A stretch of DNA of 64,000 nucleotides, taken from assembly GCF_000023065.1 (NCBI RefSeq), contig NC_012691.1, forward strand, positions 3,104,501 through 3,168,500, written 5' to 3'. The notes under the pieces are model-generated. The model searched no databases, had not been told where the DNA came from, and saw only the letters and a list, made by a program, of their open reading frames with translations. Both the position numbers and the translations under genes were made by a program. The stretch comes from Tolumonas auensis DSM 9187. GTDB taxonomy: Bacteria > Pseudomonadota > Gammaproteobacteria > Enterobacterales > Aeromonadaceae. Shown in pieces: positions 38,213-48,114 of the stretch (positions are counted from its first letter, which is position 1; each line of letters begins with the position of its first letter).

Positions 38213-39268
38213 TTACCTATAAATCTTAGCCTTCACCCACCTAACAATCTTCCAAATCCGGTGCAGTGAATAATAATACCCGGCAAACAAGCCCAGAAAC
38301 CCAGCCAGCATGATCCATTCCGGCACCTGCCAGAATTCCCCAGCTAAACCGAATGATGTGAACAGTAATGCTGCAGCCACAATCACCATCAGTGCCTGAC
38401 GGGAATTGAGCCCGGCGCGCAGGAAGATATGATGCAGGTGGTTACGATCCGGCTTGAACGGGCTGTTGCCCTTGCGGATACGACGGATCATGATGGCGGC
38501 CATGTCCATCAGCGGAATAGCGATGATCCAGAGTGCGGTGACGGTGCGGAAATATTTTTCCTGCTGCTGGGTGCCCAGAATCAGCAGCCAGACAATGACA
38601 AAGCCCAGCAGCATGGAGCCGGCATCGCCCATAAAGATTTTGCGTTTAAAGCCGAACAGTTTCAGGTTGGCAAACAGATAAGGCACGATTGCCACCGCAA
38701 ATATTAATGCCCAGTTCATATAGACGGTGGCACCTGCCGCCGCGAACAGAATAATCAGTGCAGTCAGCGAAACCAGTGCCATAGAACCGGCCAGGCCGTC
38801 GATGCCATCCATCATGTTATAGGCATTGATGCCGCCAATGACGGCGAATATCGCCAGCACATAGCCCGCCACACCAATATTGAGATTGATAAAGCCGAGC
38901 ATATAGCCCAGGTGTGCCAGCGACACATGCAGCGAGAAACATAAAATCAGGGTGCAGACGGCCTGAATGCCTAATCGCAGGCGCACGGACAAATCATACA
39001 GATCATCAAACACCCCCATCACCACGATAACCAGCGATGCCGCAAGCAGCACCTTTTGCTGTGCATCTAATGACATAAACAGCAGCGCTGAAATTGCCAC
39101 CCCGATGAAAATAGATACCCCGCCAATCAGCGGCACTGCCCCTTTATGCTGTTTACGATGATTCGGTACATCCAGTAAACCCACTTTATCAGCAACTGGT
39201 TTTAAACCTTTTATTGCCATTAAAGTGAAGACAAATGAGGAAATGATGGTTTCCAGTTCATCTTCCAT
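38213..39268 (-). CDS. wecA: Undecaprenyl-phosphate GlcNAc-1-phosphate transferase (WecA type)
   Basis: This initiating polyprenyl-phosphate sugar-1-phosphate transferase loads the first sugar (usually GlcNAc) on undecaprenyl phosphate. The 351-residue protein has about 11 membrane segments, VFDDLYDL (DDxxD), NMMDGIDGLAGS, the MGDAGS loop and the cytosolic HLHHIFLRAG histidine motif. It may be locus-specific rather than the enterobacterial-common-antigen wecA. It is 79 bp downstream of wzc. Confidence 0.88.
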   Translation of the reverse strand: MEDELETIISSFVFTLMAIKGLKPVADKVGLLDVPNHRKQHKGAVPLIGGVSIFIGVAISALLFMSLDAQQKVLLAASLVIVVMGVFDDLYDLSVRLRLGIQAVCTLILCFSLHVSLAHLGYMLGFINLNIGVAGYVLAIFAVIGGINAYNMMDGIDGLAGSMALVSLTALIILFAAAGATVYMNWALIFAVAIVPYLFANLKLFGFKRKIFMGDAGSMLLGFVIVWLLILGTQQQEKYFRTVTALWIIAIPLMDMAAIMIRRIRKGNSPFKPDRNHLHHIFLRAGLNSRQALMVIVAAALLFTSFGLAGEFWQVPEWIMLAGFLGLFAGYYYSLHRIWKIVRWVKAKIYR

Positions 39269-39347
39269 AACGTTCTATCTCCGCTTATCCCAGAAATGTC
39301 TGCCCCCCGGCAGGCGGGGGAATTCAGTTTTTTTGCCTTGTTATTTT

Positions 39348-41507
39348 TTAGTTTTTCGCACTTTGATAGCTGTACTGGTAATAACCGTAACTGCCGCCGT
39401 AATAGCCGGCCGCGCGTCTTTCCATCGCATTGAGGATCACGCCTTTTGCTTCAATGCCGTTCTGTTCCAGACGGCGCAGCGTCAGTTCCACTTCTTTGGC
39501 GGCGGTGACGGCAAAACGGGCCACCAGGAAGGTGGTGCCGGCCAGACGGCCGACAATCGCGGCATCGGTGACCGCCAGCAGCGGCGGGGTATCGACCAGC
39601 ACCAGATCGTAATGCGCACTGGCCCACTCCAGCAGCGCGGCAAAGCGCGGATGCATCAGCAGTTCACTCGGGTTCGGCGGCACCTGACCACGGCCGATAA
39701 AATCCAGCCCCGGTTGTCCGCCGTGGGTGATGATTTGCGCCAGATCTTTCTGGCCGGAGAGGTAATCGGAAAGCCCGGTTTTACCGGTAGCCGACGAATA
39801 GTGATGCAGGTGGCCTTTACGCATATCGGCATCGATCAGCAGTACTTTTTGTTCGCCCTGGGCGATCACCGAAGCCAGATTGACAGAAACAAAGGTTTTA
39901 CCGATCGACGGGCCCGGGCCGGTGATCATCAGCACGTTGTTGCGCGCTTCCATCATGGCGAAATGCAGGCTGGTGCGCAGGTTACGCAGCGCTTCAATGG
40001 AGAGATCCGCCGGGTTATGCTGTGCCAGCAGGGTCAGTTTTTTACTCTTCTGCTGCTTCTTGCTCTGCTCGTGCTGCCAGTCGGATAACGGCACCGAGGC
40101 GTAGACATTGATGCCCAGTTTTTCCAGCTCATCCGGCCCTTCCACCCCACGGTTAAAGGCGGCGCGGATCAGCACCAGCGCGACTGCCAGCATGCCGCCG
40201 AGCAGCGTGGCGATCACCACTATTAACGGTTTTTTCGGTTTCACCGGCTGAATTTTCACCGCCGCATGGTCGATGATGCGCACGTTACCCACAGTGCCGG
40301 CCTTGAGGATGTTCAGCTCCTGCACCTTGTTCAGCAGTTGCAGGTAGATTTGCTGGCCGACTTCCACATCGCGGGTTAACCGCAAGACGTCCTGCTGCAC
40401 TTTCGGCAGTTTCTGCACCTGCTGGTTGATGCGCTCTTTTTCTTTCAGCAGTGTGTGGCGTTTTTCCAGCAGCGAAATATAGGCCGGGTGCGATTTGGTA
40501 AATTGCTGGGCAATATCCGATTCTTTAAAGGTCAGTTCGTTGAGCTGGGTTTCCAGCGACACCATGGTATCCAGCGCAGCTTTGGCTTCAAGGTTGAGAT
40601 CGACCGATTCATTCTTCTGCCGGTAGCTGTTCAGCTTCTGTTCCGACTCTTCCAGCGAACTGCGTACACCGGGCAGATGCGATTGCAGAAACTCCAGGCT
40701 CTTTTCCGCTTCCGCCGCATTACGCTCGATGTTTTTCAGCACATAGTTGCGGGCGACACTTTCCAGCACGGAGCGGATCGCGTCACGATCATCGCCGTTC
40801 AGGCTCAGTGCCAGCATGCCGGTTTTTTTGCCTTTCTCGCTGACTATCAGATCCTGCTGCAGATCGTTGATCACCTGCAGGGTTGGCAGTTTGGTCAGGG
40901 TAAAACGCTGACCCGCCTCGCCCTGCAGATCAGCCACCAGCAACGAAATGCCGTCTTTGCTCTGCGCCAGTTCCCCGGCTTTGCCCTGCAGCAGTTCTTC
41001 ACCGCCATGGCTCAGGCGGTAAGCGCCGTTTTCCAGCAGTTCCAGTGCAAACGGCAGCCCTTCATAGGCGGCCGGCACCTGAAAACGGCTGACCAGCAAT
41101 TTACCGGCCTGCCAGCCTAACCGCGCGGCCAGCCCTTTACCGGCACCGTACGGAAAATCAGGGGTGATCTGTACATTCAGATTCAGCTCATCGACCGTCT
41201 GGCCGATGATCATGCGGGATTTGATCAGTTCGATTTCAGTGGCGGCTTCAGAATCGCTGCTGCCGAGCATGTCAGAGACATCGGATAAACCGGGGATGCC
41301 AGCTTTCTTTTGTTCCACCTGCACCAGTGCATCGGCCTGATAAACCGGGGTAGCACACAGCGCGTAAATCACGCCGGTCAGTGCAAACAGGCAGGTGATG
41401 CCAATGATCAGCCATTTGTTATCCAGCATCAGCCCCAGAAGACGCCCGAGATCGATGACCTCAGCCGTGTTACGGTTTTGCTGCTGCGGGGGGGTCGTGG
41501 TTGCCAT
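39348..41507 (-). CDS. wzc: Tyrosine autokinase and chain-length regulator Wzc
   Basis: A 719-residue inner-membrane protein that controls polymer length and export with Wza. It has an N-terminal Wzz domain (membrane segment about 32-52), a coiled-coil periplasmic region (about 250-400) and a second membrane segment (about 425-445). The cytosolic BY-kinase domain has Walker A GPGPSIGKT and Walker A' VLLIDADMRKG, and the C-terminal tyrosine cluster contains seven Tyr in the last 20 residues. Wzb, encoded upstream, would dephosphorylate this cluster. Confidence 0.95.
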   Translation of the reverse strand: MATTTPPQQQNRNTAEVIDLGRLLGLMLDNKWLIIGITCLFALTGVIYALCATPVYQADALVQVEQKKAGIPGLSDVSDMLGSSDSEAATEIELIKSRMIIGQTVDELNLNVQITPDFPYGAGKGLAARLGWQAGKLLVSRFQVPAAYEGLPFALELLENGAYRLSHGGEELLQGKAGELAQSKDGISLLVADLQGEAGQRFTLTKLPTLQVINDLQQDLIVSEKGKKTGMLALSLNGDDRDAIRSVLESVARNYVLKNIERNAAEAEKSLEFLQSHLPGVRSSLEESEQKLNSYRQKNESVDLNLEAKAALDTMVSLETQLNELTFKESDIAQQFTKSHPAYISLLEKRHTLLKEKERINQQVQKLPKVQQDVLRLTRDVEVGQQIYLQLLNKVQELNILKAGTVGNVRIIDHAAVKIQPVKPKKPLIVVIATLLGGMLAVALVLIRAAFNRGVEGPDELEKLGINVYASVPLSDWQHEQSKKQQKSKKLTLLAQHNPADLSIEALRNLRTSLHFAMMEARNNVLMITGPGPSIGKTFVSVNLASVIAQGEQKVLLIDADMRKGHLHHYSSATGKTGLSDYLSGQKDLAQIITHGGQPGLDFIGRGQVPPNPSELLMHPRFAALLEWASAHYDLVLVDTPPLLAVTDAAIVGRLAGTTFLVARFAVTAAKEVELTLRRLEQNGIEAKGVILNAMERRAAGYYGGSYGYYQYSYQSAKN

Positions 41508-41523
41508 GCTGTTCCCTGTTATT

Positions 41524-41961
41524 TTATTTGTTCAGACGTTGCGCCCAGGCCTGGGTGGCCTCGGCGATCAGATCGAAAGTAAATTCAAAAGCTTCACGGC
41601 TCTGCCGGTACGGGTCGGGGATATCGCGTTTCAGCCAGTGGCCGTAGAGCATGGTTTTCCCGCGGACTTCCGGCGCAATGCGCGTGACAGCCTCGATATG
41701 TTGTTGTTCCATCACCAGGATCAGGTCGTGCTGCTGACACAGAGCACGGGTCAGTTGCCGGGCGCTGTGCCCGTCGAGAGACAGGCCGTGATGCTGCGCG
41801 ACAGCTGTGGCGGAGACATCGGCACTTTGCCCGGTCAGGGCGGCGATCCCGGCGGAAGAAACAGTTTTATGCGGCAACGCCTGCTGCAGCAGGCGTTCGG
41901 CGGTCGGTGAGCGGCAGACATTGCCGACACACACGATAAGAATTGCGTCGAAATGCATCAT
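41524..41961 (-). CDS. wzb: Low-molecular-weight protein-tyrosine phosphatase Wzb
   Basis: A 145-residue phosphatase that removes phosphate from Wzc. It shows the active-site loop CVGNVCRSP (CX5R) near residue 11 and the acid DPYR near residue 115. The ATG at 41961 is adjacent to the wza stop, and the second ATG (41958) is an equal candidate. Order wza-wzb-wzc as in group-1 capsule loci. Confidence 0.95.
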   Translation of the reverse strand: MMHFDAILIVCVGNVCRSPTAERLLQQALPHKTVSSAGIAALTGQSADVSATAVAQHHGLSLDGHSARQLTRALCQQHDLILVMEQQHIEAVTRIAPEVRGKTMLYGHWLKRDIPDPYRQSREAFEFTFDLIAEATQAWAQRLNK

Positions 41962-41963
41962 GA

Positions 41964-43100
41964 TTACGGCCAGGTTCTGATCCGCAGGGTGCCTTCGCTT
42001 AGCTCATTGAAGCCACTGATGGTCGGCACCAGTTGCGAGATAACGCGGTTCCAGCGGGTGATTGGTGCGGCGGTGACATACACCACATCATACGGCTGCA
42101 GCTGGAATTCGGTGCCCAGCACCAGTGCGGTGGCGTCTTTGATATTCAGCTGATAGATGCTGGCCAGCTTTTTGTCTTTGGCAGCGTTATCGTGTTTGGC
42201 GCGGATCACGAACACCCCGGTGGCGTCGGATGCCAGCTGATCGATACCGCCCGCCTGCCCCAGCGCCTCGGTGAGGGTCATACCGGTGCGATCCATCTTC
42301 AGGGTGCTTTGTTTGGTGACTTCGCCCATGACAAACACTTTCAGCGCATCGTTGCGCGGCACATGGATGATGTCACCCGGAGCCAGCAGGTTGTTCTGGC
42401 TGAGATCGCCGTATTGCATCAGATCCTGCAGCGACAGCGCCTGTTCTTTGCCCTGGCGGGTCAGCACCACGTTGCGCCAGTCGGCATCGGCTGAGAGCCC
42501 GCCGGCCTGGTTGATGGCATCCAGCAGCGTCAGTGGCACGTTGGTGATGGCCAGTTCGCCCTGTTTACCGACTTCACCGGTGACATAGACTTTCTGTGAG
42601 CGGAAAGAGGCGATGCTGACATCCACCTGCGGGCTTTCGACATATTCGGCGAGGCGCGCGGCGACATCATCACGGATTTCGGTGACGGTTTTGCCGGTGA
42701 CTTTCACCCGGCCAATGTAGGGATAGAAGATTTTGCCGTCGCTGTGCACCCAGTTGCCGGCATCGCTGGCACTGCGGTAGGAACCGGCCGGAATGGTCAG
42801 CTCGGGGTGATCCCACACGGTGATATTCAGCACGTCACCGACACCGACGCGGTATTCATACTTTTGCAGCGCGGTTTCCAGCGCGGGATTAACGCGGGCC
42901 TGCGGCATGGCAGGACGCAATTTTTCCACCAGACGCGGGGTCATCGGGTAGACATCGACCAGCTTATCGATATCGGCGGATTCATCAGAATCGGTGACCT
43001 GATTTTTACCGCTGACCGAAAGATGAGAGCCCGGAACGATGGTACAACCACTCAGCAACAGGGTTGTTGCCAGCATGGAAAGAAGCAGTTTTTTGTTCAT
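41964..43100 (-). CDS. wza: Outer-membrane polysaccharide export channel Wza
   Basis: A 378-residue lipoprotein that forms the octameric outer-membrane portal. It has a lipoprotein signal peptide (lipobox LLSGC, Cys about residue 18), the polysaccharide export domain ([18 protein letters not shown]) and two SLBB-type repeats. The frame is open to 43211, but I chose the ATG at 43100. It follows an AGGA ribosome-binding site, begins [10 protein letters not shown] and gives the length of E. coli Wza. A JUMPstart element lies 120-154 bases upstream. Confidence 0.95.
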   Translation of the reverse strand: MNKKLLLSMLATTLLLSGCTIVPGSHLSVSGKNQVTDSDESADIDKLVDVYPMTPRLVEKLRPAMPQARVNPALETALQKYEYRVGVGDVLNITVWDHPELTIPAGSYRSASDAGNWVHSDGKIFYPYIGRVKVTGKTVTEIRDDVAARLAEYVESPQVDVSIASFRSQKVYVTGEVGKQGELAITNVPLTLLDAINQAGGLSADADWRNVVLTRQGKEQALSLQDLMQYGDLSQNNLLAPGDIIHVPRNDALKVFVMGEVTKQSTLKMDRTGMTLTEALGQAGGIDQLASDATGVFVIRAKHDNAAKDKKLASIYQLNIKDATALVLGTEFQLQPYDVVYVTAAPITRWNRVISQLVPTISGFNELSEGTLRIRTWP

Positions 43101-43219
43101 ATATCCTGCGTGATTTTTTGTTGTTTTTGATTTGGATGGATAATTTTTGTACAGAGGATGAACTGGTGGTTCATGGTGCGCCACAGTGCTGCCAGCCGGC
43201 TCGCCAGCCATCAGATATG

Positions 43220-43254
43220 GCTACCGCCAGTGGCTTGCAGCTGCCACTGCGCTG
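43220..43254 (-). promoter_or_regulatory. JUMPstart/ops element (RfaH recruitment)
   Basis: Read on the minus strand, this 35-base stretch aligns with the enterobacterial JUMPstart consensus with one gap. It starts CAGCGCAGTGGCAGCTG, continues AAGCCA and ends in the ops core GGCGGTAGC (43220-43228). It lies in the leader of wza. RfaH bound at ops reduces termination through long polysaccharide operons, which fits the distal genes here. Confidence 0.8.
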
Positions 43255-43529
43255 ATAATTTTTACAGTTATCTGATTTAAATGGCTTTTTTCAGATGTCG
43301 GCTTTGCGGCACCGGAATTTATGGAACGAGGGAGGCAGGAGGAGAAAGATTCCTTCCAAATTGTGACGTGCGATCCCTGCATTCAACTGAGAAGCAGGAT
43401 AATACATGACGCCGATCACATCAAGGATGAGTCTTGGATCAAAAAACGGAATTTCAGTAAAGGTGTTTTACAAAAATTGATGCAATTGGGAATGGGGGTT
43501 GCAAGGGGGGCATGGTCAGTCGACGCACA

Positions 43530-43558
43530 TTGCCACATTTGTAGCGCATTGCTACAAT
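43530..43558 (+). promoter_or_regulatory. Promoter and operator of the ParD-like/RelE module
   Basis: -35 TTGCCA (43530-43535), 17-bp spacer, -10 TACAAT (43553-43558). A perfect palindrome TTGTAGC/GCTACAA (43539-43557, 5-base spacer) fills the space between the boxes. Antitoxin binding there would block RNA polymerase, the normal TA autorepression design. Confidence 0.75.
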
Positions 43559-43586
43559 AATAGCGTAACTCACAGCGGAGAATGAT

Positions 43587-43808
43587 ATGTCTACAGCGAG
43601 CATCAGACTTGATCAAGAGCTTGTCGATAAGGCTGCCATTATGGCTAAGGCACTCAATCGTACAACGCCTAAACAAATTGAACATTGGGCAAAAATTGGC
43701 GAAATGATGGAAGATAATCCTGACTTACCTTACGAGTTCGTCAAGCAAGCGATCATCGCTAAAGCTGAAAAAGAAGCAGGTAAGCTGGAGACCTACAGCT
43801 TTGGCTAA
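43587..43808 (+). CDS. ParD-like antitoxin
   Basis: A 73-residue ParD-like protein (ASIRLDQELVDKAAIMAKALNRTTPKQIEHWAKIG) of the ribbon-helix-helix type, pairing with the following toxin. The ATG has a GCGGAGAATG ribosome-binding site and a promoter-operator at 43530-43558. It overlaps the toxin frame by eight bases. Confidence 0.87.
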   Translation: MSTASIRLDQELVDKAAIMAKALNRTTPKQIEHWAKIGEMMEDNPDLPYEFVKQAIIAKAEKEAGKLETYSFG

Positions 43809-44091
43809 AATAACCCAGGTTCTTCAAACACCGACCTTTAAAAAAGCTGTCAAAAAACTGCATAAAAACCAAAAGGAGGATCTGGATGAAGCGATCAAAC
43901 AGCTGATGGCAGATCCTCTTCTCGGTGAACAAAAGAAGGGTGATCTCGCCTTTCTACGCGTTTACAAATTCAATATGGTAAAGCAGTTAACTTTACTTGG
44001 TTATAGCTATGAAGATGGAACTGTCACTTTAGAGTTGATGGCTTTGGGGTCGCATGAAAACTTTTACCGCGATCTGAAGAAAATTTTCTGA
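43801..44091 (+). CDS. RelE/ParE family toxin
   Basis: A 96-residue toxin (FKKAVKKLHKNQKEDLDEAIKQL, FLRVYKFNMVKQLTLLGY, GSHENFYRDLKK) with the RelE/ParE fold pattern. It starts with TTG inside the antitoxin's last codons, so translation is coupled. The exact target is not readable. Confidence 0.85.
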   Translation: MAKITQVLQTPTFKKAVKKLHKNQKEDLDEAIKQLMADPLLGEQKKGDLAFLRVYKFNMVKQLTLLGYSYEDGTVTLELMALGSHENFYRDLKKIF

Positions 44092-44209
44092 GTCATATAA
44101 GTTTTTTTTGCAAAATCCGCAACAGTCATTTGCTGATTAGCCAGTATTTCAGCAACAGAGAAAGGCATAAGCTGTCTGCATCGTTAGGCGTATGACGCAG
44201 GAGACAGCC

Positions 44210-45016
44210 ATGAGCCGCTTACCTACCCTCTTTATTTCGCACGGTTCGCCGATGCTGGCGCTGGAGCCGGGCACGACCGGGCCGGTGCTGACCCGGATCG
44301 GGCAACAGTTGCCGAAACCCAAAGCAGTTCTGGTGATCTCGGCGCACTGGTTAACCCAGCAGCCGACGCTGACCAGCAGTCTTACCCCGGAAACAATTCA
44401 TGACTTCGGCGGTTTCCCGCGCGCGCTGTATGCGCTGCAGTATCCGGCCCCCGGTTCACCGGCGCTGGCTGAACAGGTGCAGGCAATGCTGCAGCAGGTC
44501 GGCCTGGATGCCCAGCGCGGCCTCGATCACGGCGCCTGGGTGCCGCTGCGGTATCTGTATCCGGATACCGATGTGCCGGTGGTGCAGTTGTCGCTGAATC
44601 CGTCGGTGTCACCAAAATTGCAGTTTGCGCTGGGGCAGTTGCTGCGGGGTTTGAGTGATGAAGGTGTGCTGATTCTGGCGTCCGGCAGTTTTACCCATAA
44701 TCTGGGTGAGCTGCACTGGGACAGCCCGGAAGAGTTACCGGAAGCCGGTGATCCGTATGTCGATCAGTTCCGCGACTGGGTGATCGCCAGGATTGAGGCA
44801 CATGATATCGATGCGCTGAATGATTATCGCAAGCTGGCTCCGCATGCCCGCCGTGCCCATCCGACCGATGAGCATCTGCTGCCGCTGTTTGTGGCGCTGG
44901 GTGCGGCTGATAGCACCGAGGTAGTACGTCTGCATAAAGATGTCGCACTCGGCACGCTGGCGATGGATGTTTTTGCCTTTGGATCGGGGGGGGGGTTGCT
45001 GAAGGAGAATGGTTAA
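44210..45016 (+). CDS. ygiD: DODA-type extradiol ring-opening dioxygenase (YgiD family)
   Basis: A 268-residue class III extradiol dioxygenase (LigB fold), like E. coli YgiD which opens DOPA. It shows FISHGSPM near the N terminus, SAHW, and SGSFTHNLGEL with the metal-ligand histidines. The ATG at 44210 follows AGGAGACAGCC; the upstream frame to 44192 is less likely. Near the 3' end a run of ten G (44986-44995) encodes GGG just before the last six residues, so slippage would change only the tail. Confidence 0.87.
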   Translation: MSRLPTLFISHGSPMLALEPGTTGPVLTRIGQQLPKPKAVLVISAHWLTQQPTLTSSLTPETIHDFGGFPRALYALQYPAPGSPALAEQVQAMLQQVGLDAQRGLDHGAWVPLRYLYPDTDVPVVQLSLNPSVSPKLQFALGQLLRGLSDEGVLILASGSFTHNLGELHWDSPEELPEAGDPYVDQFRDWVIARIEAHDIDALNDYRKLAPHARRAHPTDEHLLPLFVALGAADSTEVVRLHKDVALGTLAMDVFAFGSGGGLLKENG

Positions 45017-45037
45017 ACGTCTTGTCTAATGCTTGGT

Positions 45038-45073
45038 TTGTAACTACACTTTATGCGCATTATCTATACGCAT
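45038..45073 (+). promoter_or_regulatory. Probable ccdAB promoter and operator
   Basis: TTGTAA (45038) and TATCTA (45061) are 17 bp apart. Two TATNCGCAT direct repeats (45052 and 45065) flank the -10 box, likely antitoxin binding sites. Confidence 0.45.
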
Positions 45074-45088
45074 TTTAAATGGTGAATT

Positions 45089-45334
45089 ATGAGAAACGCA
45101 TACAATGCACAAGCACCGAAAAAAGCGACCAACCTTAGCTTGAATAGCGAACTACTTGCTGAAGCTAAACGCTTGAACATCAATCTGTCTGCGACTATGG
45201 AAAAAGCGCTCGTTCAGGAAGTACATGAAAAGAAGAAAGCAGAATGGCTACAGCAAAATGTCGAGGCCATAAGTGCTTGTAACGAACTCACTGAAAAACA
45301 TGGACTATTTTCTGATTCATTCCGAGCATTCTGA
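45089..45334 (+). CDS. ccdA: CcdA family antitoxin
   Basis: An 81-residue antitoxin with a ribbon-helix-helix N terminus (ATNLSLNSELLAEAKRLNINLS) and the acidic and aromatic C-terminal tail (NELTEKHGLFSDSFRAF) that wraps CcdB. It overlaps ccdB by one base. Confidence 0.9.
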   Translation: MRNAYNAQAPKKATNLSLNSELLAEAKRLNINLSATMEKALVQEVHEKKKAEWLQQNVEAISACNELTEKHGLFSDSFRAF

Positions 45335-45651
45335 TGTCGCAATTTACGCTATATAGAAATCCCGATGAAGCCACAGCCACAACGTATCCGTTCTTCGTGG
45401 ATGTGCAGAGTGACCTATTAGAAAACCTGAATACACGCCTGGTCATTCCATTAACGCCAGTTGCGTTATTAGAAAAGAAAGTACCAAGTCATTTATGTCC
45501 AATCATTCATTTGGATGAAGGTGACTTCGTGATCCTGACACAACAAACTACCTCTGTGCCAACCAGAATCCTGGTTGAGCCAACACATGATTTAAGCACG
45601 TTCAGAGATGAAATTATTGCTGCGATTGATTTTCTAATTACCGGTATTTGA
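45334..45651 (+). CDS. ccdB: CcdB family gyrase-poison toxin
   Basis: A 105-residue CcdB homologue that would trap DNA gyrase. It shows the QFTLYRNPD N terminus, the YPFFVDVQSDLLENLNTRLVIPL core, and a C terminus ending FLITGI, in place of the F plasmid CcdB tail (MFWGI) used for gyrase binding. The ccdA-ccdB order is normal, and directly downstream lie fragments of another TA pair. Confidence 0.9.
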   Translation: MSQFTLYRNPDEATATTYPFFVDVQSDLLENLNTRLVIPLTPVALLEKKVPSHLCPIIHLDEGDFVILTQQTTSVPTRILVEPTHDLSTFRDEIIAAIDFLITGI

Positions 45652-45772
45652 TCGCGAGCGCCTGATTCGCATCGGCGGGTTCCTGCTCTCTGGCGGAGAT
45701 AAAACCGGGGACAAACGGTTTTATGAAACGATGATACCGATAGCTGAACAAGAATTTTTAAACCATCTGTAG
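45650..45772 (+). pseudogene. C-terminal fragment of a RelE-type toxin
   Basis: In a frame different from ccdB, codons read RLIRIGGFLLSGGDKTGDKR and FYETMIPIAEQEFLNHL, then a stop. This is the C-terminal pattern of RelE/HigB-type toxins with GGDK and IPxA motifs. No N-terminal half is present. Confidence 0.65.
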
Positions 45773-45774
45773 CT

Positions 45775-45900
45775 AATCTGGAAAAGCGTGGTCAGGAAAT
45801 CAAACTGTCCTCACTGAAACGCTATGTTGAAGCGATGGGTGGAAAACTGACTGTTGATGTTCAGTTGCCTGATGGTCGTCATATCGGTATCAATTTCTGA
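45775..45900 (+). pseudogene. C-terminal fragment of an XRE antitoxin
   Basis: After the toxin fragment, 41 codons read LSSLKRYVEAMGGKLTVDVQ and end PDGRHIGINF. This is the end of an XRE antitoxin that pairs with such RelE toxins. The helix-turn-helix start is gone. Together with 45650-45772 this marks a decayed TA module between ccdB and fghA. Confidence 0.65.
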
Positions 45901-45904
45901 ATTA

Positions 45905-46744
45905 TTAATCCTGCAAATAGCCGGCATGAAATCGCAGGTGTTCTTCGATGAAGCTGGCGATGAAGTAGTAGCTGTGGTCGTAGCCCGGTTGCATGCGTAG
46001 CAGCAGGTTGGCTTTCACCTGCATGCCTGCGGTGTAGAGTGCCTGCGGCTTCAGCTGTTCTGCCAGGAAATTATCGGCATCGCCCTGATCCACCAGCATC
46101 GGCAAATCACCACGGTATTGAGCTAACAGCAGGCTGGCATCGTACTCTTCCCACGCGGTGCGATCGTCCCCCAGATAGGCGGTAAACGCTTTTTGCCCCC
46201 ACGGACAATTCAGCGGATTGGCTATCGGTGCAAACGCCGAGACGGAGGTAAAACGCTGCGGATTGCGCAGTGCCAGCACCAGTGCGCCGTGTCCGCCCAT
46301 GGAGTGGCCGCTGATGGCACGTTGATCGGATAACGGCAGTTGCGCTTCCAGCAGGGTTGGCAGTTCGGTCAGGATGTAGTCATACATCTGATAATGCTGC
46401 GTCCACGGTGCCTGCGTGGCATTGACATAAAAGCCAGCGCCCTGCCCCAGATCGTACGCCGGATCGTCGGCCACGCCGTCACCGCGCGGGCTGGTATCGG
46501 GGATGATCAGCGCAATCCCCAGTTCCGCCGCCACGCGCTGCGCTCCGGCTTTGACCGAGAAGTTTTCATCGCTGCAGGTGAGTCCGGACAGCCAGTACAG
46601 CGCCGGGACTTTGTGCTCAGCCGCCTGTGGTGGCAGAAAGACCGAAAACTGCATCTCACAGTTCAGCACCGCCGAGTTGTGCTTATAGCGGACTTGTCGT
46701 CCGCCAAAGCATTTTTGTTCCTGTACTAATGTCAGTGCGCTCAT
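45905..46744 (-). CDS. fghA: S-formylglutathione hydrolase
   Basis: This enzyme hydrolyses S-formylglutathione to formate and glutathione in formaldehyde detoxification. The 279-residue alpha/beta hydrolase has [13 protein letters not shown] near residue 50, the nucleophile elbow [11 protein letters not shown] near 150 and a catalytic His near the C terminus (GYDHSYYF). It is nine bases downstream of frmA, forming an operon. Confidence 0.93.
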   Translation of the reverse strand: MSALTLVQEQKCFGGRQVRYKHNSAVLNCEMQFSVFLPPQAAEHKVPALYWLSGLTCSDENFSVKAGAQRVAAELGIALIIPDTSPRGDGVADDPAYDLGQGAGFYVNATQAPWTQHYQMYDYILTELPTLLEAQLPLSDQRAISGHSMGGHGALVLALRNPQRFTSVSAFAPIANPLNCPWGQKAFTAYLGDDRTAWEEYDASLLLAQYRGDLPMLVDQGDADNFLAEQLKPQALYTAGMQVKANLLLRMQPGYDHSYYFIASFIEEHLRFHAGYLQD

Positions 46745-46753
46745 CGACGCTCC

Positions 46754-48034
<1,281 letters not shown>

Positions 48035-48114
48035 TCAGCGATACCTCATTGTATTCAGATCAATACGGTTGATAATCAATGCATACTGCAAATAATTTTT
48101 ACCGTAGAGTAATA

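Noticed and set aside
39225-40088. Long plus-strand open frames opposite wzc (39225-40088 and 40455-41120)
   Set aside because: Shadow frames caused by GC-biased codon use of wzc.
43139-43320. Further attC-like site next to the second group of TA modules
   Set aside because: The sequence there is the JUMPstart leader; it lacks the GGCGGCAC...GTGCCATCC core shared by copies A-D.
43321-43560. 79-codon frame upstream of the ParD-like gene
   Set aside because: It overlaps the promoter-operator of the TA module and has no family features.
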